NCBI GenBank assembly: GCA_017163975.1
Contig: JAFFSR010000017.1
Location: 992,001-1,056,000, forward strand
Direction: 5' to 3'
Length of the DNA stretch: 64,000 nt
Source: Anastatus disparis
Taxonomy: Eukaryota; Arthropoda; Insecta; Hymenoptera; Eupelmidae
The position numbers and the translations under genes were made by a program. This document shows, in pieces, positions 57,572-64,000 of the stretch (the stretch's first letter is position 1; each line of letters opens with the position of its first letter). The notes beneath the pieces were generated by a model that was not told the origin of the DNA, made no database searches, and worked only from the letters and a program-made list of their open reading frames with translations.

Positions 57572-57640
57572 CCGAGGATTTAACCCCGGTCTACTACAGC
57601 ATGAGCCAAGAGCCTTAGTCCCTGCAGTACCACCTATTCT
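57572..57640 (-). other. tRNA-like segment, mirror copy
   Basis: The counterpart of 52683-52748 in the right arm, with a slightly damaged T arm (CTCGG instead of CCCGG) and CATGAGCCAAGAG-type anticodon-side sequence. Confidence 0.45.
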
Positions 57641-57739
57641 ACTTATAGGTATGAACTTATTTTAAATAAATGAGAATCGGAAGAGTGTAAATATGTTTAA
57701 ATTTAAAGAACAATCCGAGAAAAATCATACCTACTGAAA

Positions 57740-57980
57740 ATATTGTATGAACTCTCATGTGAGATCTCATATGAAATCGCCTATGAAATCTCATATATAT
57801 TTGTTGAATTTTGAAAATAAAATAAATGTATGTGAGATCTCATGTCAGATCGCACATATATTTATTTTATTTTAAAAATTTAACGAATATACATTCGATT
57901 TCATATGCGATCTCATAGGCGATTTCACGTGACATCTCATATGCAATCTCGTGTGCGATCTCATATGTGATCTCACATGG
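57740..57980. repeat. GAGATCGCATATGA subterminal repeats, inner right copy
   Basis: Reverse complement of 50280-50490, with the same repeat-derived Ser-His-Met-Arg reading on the minus strand. Confidence 0.88.
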
Positions 57981-58769
57981 GATCTCTTATATATTTTATT
58001 CAATTTTATAAATTTGAAAAAGATATTTATTACTTTTTTATTTTTTTCGGCTTGCTCTTTAAATTTTGACAAATTTTGACATTAGATATATTAATACCAT
58101 TATTTTAGTCAAAATAAAAAAATCCATTAGAGCGGTTATTGTTTTATGAACTTGAATCGCAAATTATATATCAAAGTTGCCAAACTTAACCCCGAAATAC
58201 TATAAATTGCTAATTTGTATATAACTTTTTAAGTATTTGGTAGATTTCTTTAGTTGTTCGCACTCAAGTTGAATCCTACTAATTTTTTTATTGGAGTGAA
58301 ACATAAACTTGGATCAGAAATATTATCAGAAGGGGGAAGCATCACCATGCCCTCAATTTATGTAATTACACTAATATTATAAATACGTATTCGCACACTA
58401 GAATATCATCATATTCAATAAATTTAGTAGAGCCATATGACCCAATGTATCTTGCCCGGGGTAAGTAGTTCTAATTTTCGTTTTTGCATGGTATCTCATG
58501 GCGTCACTTTCCAATTAAGGATCAGCTTCCGACTAACTTTACTGATCGAAAATAGCTAAAAAAGAATTTTGACTTATAATATACACATCCATTTCTCATA
58601 CGATAAAATGAATAGATATTTACAAGTGAAAGCAATTATGATATGTATTTTTATTAAAAATGAATTAAATTACTCTTTTAGCTACTTTCGATCAGTAAAA
58701 AATGCCTACAACCTCGTCTAAAACTGACCTTTAACATGTAAAATAGTATAATACTAAAATATGTGTATT

Positions 58770-59420
58770 CCCCGTCAAAAACGTTTAGCTAAAAATATTA
58801 GTTAAAAAAATAACTAAAATATAGCTAAAAATACAGCTATGTTCAACTAGAATATAGCTATAATTATATGGATTTTTTAGGTAAAAATCCAGTTAGTTTT
58901 TAGGTAAAAATCTAGTTAATATTTTCAGTAGCTTACAACAGCTGATAATATAACTGTATTTTCAGCTATATTATCAGCTATATTTTTAGATATATTTTTA
59001 GGTACATTCTCAGCCAACTTTGCAGCTATTAATATATAAAATTTTTCTTTTTTTTCATTCCATATCTGGTCAATTATTGTTATTTACATATCTAATATGA
59101 CTAAAAATTACAAGGTACTAAATGAATCTCAACATTCTAATTTTCAATATTTTTATAGCTGCAAAGTTGGCTGAAAATGTACCTAAAAATATATCTAAAA
59201 ATATAGCTGATAATATAGCTGAAAATACAGTTATATTTTCAGCTCTTGTAAGCTACTGATATTGATAATATTAACTAGATTTTTACCTAAAAAATAACTG
59301 GATTTTTACCTAAAAAATCCATATAAACATAGCTATATTCCAGTTGAATATAGCTGTATTTTTAGCTATATTTTAGTTATTTTTTTAACTAATATTTTGA
59401 GCTAAACGTTTTTGACGGGG
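58770..59420. mobile_element. 651-bp palindromic element in the right arm
   Basis: Termini CCCCGTCAAAAACGTTTAGC on both sides; arms rich in AGCTATATTTTAG and TTTTTACCTAAAAA pair over the full length, centre near 59095. The left arm of the big palindrome has no counterpart (it reads AAGTAAGATGATAAATTG near 49045). Confidence 0.92.
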
Positions 59421-60693
59421 TCACCTTACTTTTAACGTTTGGACTTACATTGCATACAAATATAATTCTTATTATGAAAACCATGTGAATAGTCTGTATG
59501 AATATGATTATATATCATGGTTTGAAATTATATTCGAGCACGATTTTGAAATTTTTCAGATTACGGTAGATTCATGACTGAATTGTGAAAAGAAGCAATA
59601 AGATTGCGATAATACTTTAAAATAAAAGTAAAATCAATAATTCTTGAGTCAGAAAAACCTATATTATTTAAATCTGTAAGACGCTATTGTAAATGATATG
59701 TAAAAATAATATATCAGTATGATAAAAAAAAGATAATAAGTACTAAGTCACTGTCAGTTCATTGAAGGTAGTTTGTCATAATGTTCCAAGACATAAATGA
59801 CGCTGCAACTGTTTTTACGGCGACATGCAAATTGTGTAACAATTGGTAAAACGTATTATGCCGTAAATCTGAACCAGATGCAGCGTGCGTCATAGAACGA
59901 CACTACCTATTGATTAGAAAAACTGCCATTAATCAGTGAACTGACCCCGAGCCTCGTATACATGATTTCGTCTGTGATATGAAATAAGTATCTCAATTTT
60001 TGAATAAACAAATTCTGTACAAATCTTTGTATACGAACGGCATCGCTCCAGACCTCACTGAAAAGTGATGGCCTTCTCGAATGTAAAAGGCGATATGCAT
60101 AATTGTAGTGACTAGTATCTTAAATATTACTTGTAAATAACGTCTAAATCTTCGTGAAAAATTTGTTTCTACTATCATTCAATCGCCAAGTATAATTACG
60201 CTCGAATATAGTTTAAAACCATAATCCATAATAGCATGCTTTAGATAACGATTGTTTTGTAGATGTAGTGTAGAATCATTTATTCGTAATTTTATTAATA
60301 TATATAATGTATAAATAAATTGAATTATAGACCAAAATTTAGATTTTAGATCTGTTGACATTAATTACAACTATAAGTGTAGGAAAAACTCAAATTTTTT
60401 TGCACATGAGATCTCACATGAGATCTCATGCTAGATCTCGTGTGAGATCTCATGTCATTTTTTTCAGTAGGGTAGAACAAAATAAGAAGTGTTATTTATG
60501 TTGATTTTGTAATTGTTACAGTAAAGAAAGTTTTAAAGTCTTAAATAAATGTTCAAATGATATTTTTTCTCTTTTGAGATTAGTTTTTAAAAATATTCCA
60601 TAGTTTTTAAAACGATATGGCAATTCTTTTTGACATTCTGATAAAAGTTTTATCCAAATCTTAGGTGGTTTTATAGTTATGAGACGCACTGTA

Positions 60694-61160
60694 TATTATT
60701 TTTAAAGTTTTTTATGGTATTACAAAAATTACTTCAAACTAAACATTTCTTGCCAATTTTTTAAATTTTAGATTCGCTTACACCGTTTGTTGAGTATTAG
60801 ATAAAAAATCTAAAAAAATATATTTTAAAGTACTCTAAAAGAGCTTTAATTTGCATTTTTTAAAAATTTTCTACAATGATTTTTCGTCTAGTTATGAAGT
60901 TTTAAAGTTGGACATTTTTGGTGTTTTTTTAGCAGGAAAATGGTTAATTTTCTGAAAAAAACAATAAAAATACTTATCTTTAAAGCTTTATAACTTGGCG
61001 AATAATTATTGTAGAACATTTAAAAAAATGCAAATTTAAGCTCTTCCAGAGTACTTTAAAAAGTATTTTTTTCATTTTTTTTATCTAAACTTGAAAATCG
61101 TTTTTTTATAATTTTTCTACGACACTTTTTTTCCAAGATATAATCATTTTCTTCAAACTA
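60694..61160. repeat. Degenerate palindrome at the right flank of the Tc1-like element
   Basis: TAAAGTACTCTAAAAGAGCT near 60820 pairs with AGCTCTTCCAGAGTACTTTA near 61055; centre near 60945. The left flank of the Tc1-like element (36970-36995) carries the same motif. Confidence 0.6.
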
Positions 61161-61202
61161 TTTTTTTTACATGGTATTATCAAACTTTTGAGCGGTACTG
61201 AA

Positions 61203-61210
61203 TATATATA

Positions 61211-61256
<46 letters not shown>
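61203..61256. repeat. (TA)n microsatellite
   Basis: Long TA run followed by ACACACATACGCATGC. Confidence 0.95.
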
Positions 61257-61257
<1 letters not shown>

Positions 61258-61269
61258 GCATGCTCACCC

Positions 61270-61680
61270 TTAACGGGATGTCGTAGTTGTTGGAATCGAG
61301 TTTTGCTTTTTTTTATCTTACTGATATCTTTTTAAATTCACTATTTGGGCAAATATAATGACTTGTCCGCGCTAAAACTATATTAATACAATAATTTTTG
61401 TTAAATTAAAAATTCAATTTAGCTTCATATTTTTTTATGAACTTTGAATGAAAATTAGATATCAAGCTCGATAAACCTAACCTCAAAATAGTATATATCG
61501 AAAGTTTGTTTATAACTTTTTATGTATATTATTTTGATAAATTTCTTGACTTGTCCGCGCTAAGGATTAATCTTACGAATTTTCTTACTGAAGTGAAAGA
61601 TTTTGATTAGACGCACTGTTTACTCATGAACTTTGAATAAAAATTTTATTAGGAGGAGCAGAACTACGATATACTCTTAA
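61270..61680 (+). mobile_element. TTAA-flanked element, uninterrupted 411-bp copy
   Basis: TTAA at 61270-61273 and 61677-61680, ends TTAACGGGATGTCGTAGTTG and (complement) TTAAGAGTATATCGTAGTTC. ACTTGTCCGCGCTAA occurs in both halves. It serves as the empty-site reference for the insertion at 43428-45724. Confidence 0.95.
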
Positions 61681-61878
61681 GTTTATGATTTAATTTCGGT
61701 ATAAATAGACAACGATTTACGGTTCTTATATCATTCTGAGTTTAAACATTGAAAGAAGAATGACAATAAAGAGAATAAATAAAAAAGACTTATATAATAT
61801 CTAATAGCTATTTTAAATGTGGCTCTTCTTCGTGAATGACAAATAAAACTATTTTGTAATCACGCATGGCGCAAAAAT

Positions 61879-62178
61879 TTGAAAACTTGCTCTATAAATA
61901 AATTGTTAAAAAAGATTAAATTCATCATAGGACTTTGCGGGCTACGTACGTCAGCCTATATGTTTAAGCGAAATATTTTTACCGAATATCAAATACTTGA
62001 TATAGTTGATCGTTTTATTAAGAGCAGAGGAATGCAAGATGCACCTCAAGCCAGACATTTTATGTTTCATCATTGTGTCACTTCTGGCAAGTTATGTATA
62101 TTTTCTATCATGAATTCAATAAAAAATCTAGAAATGTATTTTAAAATTACGAAATTGTGGCCAATTATCGTTCAATAA
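61879..62178 (+). CDS. Unassigned ORF, about 99 codons
   Basis: ATG at 61879, stop at 62176. Mixed composition: NKLLKKIKFIIGLCGLRTSA, FTEYQILDIVDRFIKSRGMQ, DAPQARHFMFHHCVTSG. A few Cys/His pairs are present but no pattern I recognise. It could be an exon, a TE fragment or chance. The neighbours are repeats, so the gene status is doubtful. Confidence 0.3.
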   Translation: MKTCSINKLLKKIKFIIGLCGLRTSAYMFKRNIFTEYQILDIVDRFIKSRGMQDAPQARHFMFHHCVTSGKLCIFSIMNSIKNLEMYFKITKLWPIIVQ

Positions 62179-62189
62179 TCTACTTTTTT

Positions 62190-62365
62190 TTTATTTACCA
62201 CCGGAGAATTTCGCGGAATAAGACTTTTATGTTATAAATAAAATAATAAATCCAAAAATATGTTTTACAAAAAAATATCGATTTCCAATATCGGATCAAT
62301 AATCTATAGATTTTTTATTTATGGTCGAAGAATTTCGCGGGATAAGTCTTTTTTGTTTAAAATAG
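62190..62365 (+). repeat. Two direct copies of a ~50-bp motif
   Basis: TTTTTTATTTA...GGAGAATTTCGCGGAATAAG near 62190 and TTTTTTATTTATGG..GAAGAATTTCGCGG near 62308, each followed by ACTTTT(A/T)TGTT. Confidence 0.7.
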
Positions 62366-62559
62366 TGCAACTTCAAAAGATATGATATTAAAAAACTTCC
62401 AGACCTGCAACATATGATGGAGGACAGTAATATGGATAAATTACTGATGAATCTTCTGTCAGCAGAAGAACAGCTGCCTAGTTCAAGAAATTCTGCATTA
62501 CTTGTTAAATGATAAATTATTGTTAATATATTATTACTCAAATGAAAATATTATATACA

Positions 62560-63234
62560 GGTTATATAATTAAAAGTAAAATAATTTTGTAATAAATTTT
62601 TATAATTTATTGTAATTTAAAAATTAAAAAAAAATGATGTGACAAAATAATAAATTTATTTTCTGGCAATTTGTTCGTAGATCTGAAACAGGGTACGCCT
62701 GAAAATGTGAGATTTCATACTTGTATATATCCGTTTGACAAAAATCAGTACGTTTATGTGCCTCGTTGCACGCCTATAAAAGCTGGTACTCGCTCGAATA
62801 ATCTACCAGTCCTGCAAATGTAATGGAGCCGGTAAGACGTAGTCGTAGCAGACCAATTCCAGAAAAGTACTGGACTCAATTACATGTTTTGTGAACTTAA
62901 GGCTATATTACGTCAAGTGAATTCTAAACTTATAACGTACATTTTTGAGTGTGCTTTGAACATTCTACGTAAAAATATTTTGCTTAGCAAGTATTATAAG
63001 AGAAAATTGCGAAAATTCGCACCTCTATTGTGAAAACTCGCTAAACCGGGTAGTTAAGAGGTAAAAAGGAAATTGGTGTTAAAATCAGCATATTTAATGC
63101 GGCTAATTGTGAAACCTGTTTTATTAGCAGAAAGTAAGCAAGAAAAATGATTTTTCCTTATTCCCTGGCGAAAAGTACGTCGAAAGACGTCTACTTCGCA
63201 AGAAAGAAACAAAGCATTATTTACGGCGGCACAG
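62560..63234. other. Unassigned stretch
   Basis: AT-rich at first, then of mixed composition from about 62680; no gene seen. Short ORFs on the minus strand near 63054-63239 show no recognisable domain. Confidence 0.35.
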
Positions 63235-63535
63235 CGCACTAGGGATGCGCAATTGTTTTGAGGCTCTGTTTTTTACGACAGTTAAGAATAGAGAGGGTTA
63301 CGCCTATCCTTCTCTGTCCACCGGCTTTCGGCATGACTCTCTCCCTCTCTCTTTCTTCTTCATAAAGAATAGAGAGGGTTGTGTCTATCCTTCTCTGTCC
63401 GCCAGCGCACTAGGCATGCGCAATCGTTTTGACGCTCTGTTTTTCACGACAGTTAAGAATAGAGAGGGTTACGTCTATCCTACTCTGTCCGCCGGCTTTG
63501 AGCATTGACTCTCTTCCTCTCTCTTTCTTTCTCTT
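63235..63535. repeat. Tandem repeat with CTATCCTTCTCTGTCC
   Basis: Two copies of a ~175-bp unit (63235 and 63410) share GCGCACTAGG(G/C)ATGCGCAAT and AAGAATAGAGAGGGTTACG(C/T)CTATCC; a third AGAATAGAGAGGGTTGTG copy lies between. It is GC- and pyrimidine-rich and the plus-strand frame over it is repeat-derived. It may be part of an element running off the window. Confidence 0.8.
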
Positions 63536-64000
63536 ATATGTACAATAAAGGTAGCCGCGAATAGAGGAAGCTACGTCTAACCTCCTTTATTTGCCGGTTA
63601 CAACAAGCATTAAGTATCTTTTTCTTTATCTTTCTTATAGTAATTTTAAATATTTTATTATTAAAATCTAACTTGTTTTATTTTGTGAACTATTAATTGC
63701 AGTGTGCTATAAAGTAAGTGAATCATAAAGTGTGTAAATTATAAAATGTGAGTGAAATATTGATGGTTTATTTTAATGATTTATAATCAGTGGGAGAGGG
63801 GCATAGAAGGATAGAGCATACCCGGTTGAAAGCAGCAGGCGATTCATAGCGATATTTTTATTCTAATGATTCATAATCAAAAACGAATTATTACAACGGG
63901 TAAGTTGGACGTACTTTTCACCGAAGATAAGAAAAAATCGAATATTTACCTCGGGAGAGAAGTTGACCATCAATTGCTCGCGTATTCGCCCCCCTCGCTC
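63536..64000. other. Unassigned stretch to the window end
   Basis: Includes GGTAGCCGCGAATAGAGGAAG followed by GTCTAACCTCCTTTATTTGC (a further relative of the tandem repeat), then AT-rich and mixed sequence. No reading frame of note. Confidence 0.35.

Larger units (their letters stand above)
47780..60472. mobile_element. 12.7-kb TA-flanked palindromic element
   Basis: TA flanks at 47778-47779 and 60473-60474, inverted termini CCCTACTGAAAAAAATGACA. The left arm 47780-50592 pairs with 57661-60472; the tRNA-like block 52670-52860 pairs with 57480-57660; the inner parts 52900-54000 pair with 54280-55260; the centre is the (TA)n at 54030-54268. The left arm was lengthened by a LINE (50593-52669), and the right arm has an unpaired 2.2-kb segment (55262-57480) and a 650-bp palindrome (58770-59420). 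No transposase is present. It landed in the inner repeat of the Tc1-like element. Confidence 0.9.
37004..60693 (-). mobile_element. Tc1-like transposon expanded to 23.7 kb by insertions
   Basis: TA-flanked inverted repeats of about 110 bp, starting CAGTGCGTTCCATAACTATG on the left and CAGTGCGTCTCATAACTATA on the right. An inner direct-repeat copy of the TIR motif (TTTCATAACTATAAAACCA near 37222) has a counterpart near 47765 (GGTTTTATAGTTAT), giving an IR/DR arrangement. The minus-strand transposase is in pieces at 46449-47299 and 37344-37600. Removing the block at about 37600-46448 and the 12.7-kb palindrome at 47780-60472 leaves about 2.2 kb, a usual size for such an element. Confidence 0.88.

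Overview
The window is AT-rich eukaryotic DNA with no bacterial gene layout. It is built almost entirely from transposable elements (TEs), most of them palindromic (fold-back) and inserted into one another. An arthropod genome, probably an insect and possibly a hymenopteran, is the best guess. This rests on the Tc1/mariner relics, a Helitron, a truncated LINE, TA- and TTAA-flanked palindromes, long (TA)n tracts and short TTAGG-like motifs. The species cannot be named from the sequence. I see no complete, intact host gene, no rRNA, no confident tRNA and no CRISPR array. Two short exon-like open stretches (34.4-34.8 and 35.0-35.2 kb) are the only candidates for host coding sequence.

Layout. 0-0.7 kb: a cluster of GACGTC palindromes. 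1.4-7.9 kb: a palindromic element whose left arm took a Tc1/mariner-type element (2.5-6.2 kb, decayed transposase on the minus strand) and whose right arm took a TTAA-flanked palindrome that was itself hit by another. 8.1-9.2 kb: a TTAA palindrome and a small Helitron-like element. 9.2-34.4 kb: a 25-kb interval bounded by 0.86-kb inverted repeats. It holds several palindromes and a dead Helitron (17.8-30.7 kb) with an Ulp1-type protease domain, a charged repeat region, a Rep domain and a PIF1-type helicase. At least five elements sit inside the Helitron, and removing four of them rejoins the reading frame exactly. The right-hand inverted repeat carries two TTAA palindromes that the left copy lacks.

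37.0-60.7 kb: one Tc1-like element (about 110-bp terminal repeats, transposase on the minus strand with a recognisable 94-bp intron) stretched to 23.7 kb by later insertions. The first is an 8.8-kb repeat-rich block containing a 280-bp tandem array. That array holds a TTAA palindrome, which in turn holds a 2.3-kb TG...CA element that looks like a solo LTR. The second is a 12.7-kb palindrome (47.8-60.5 kb). Its left arm was hit by a 5'-truncated LINE whose 3' region carries a tandem set of RNA-like hairpins with compensatory base changes; its right arm holds an unpaired 2.2-kb segment and further palindromes. 61.3-64 kb: another TTAA palindrome, an unassigned ORF and a tandem repeat.

The elements do not work together as a pathway. 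Their value is as a stratified record: almost every insertion can be checked against an empty site in the opposite arm of a palindrome, in a sister copy, or in a restored reading frame. About fourteen TTAA-flanked palindromes of at least six sequence groups, all non-coding, are the dominant theme. The hairpin array at 51.4-51.75 kb is the strongest candidate for something undescribed.
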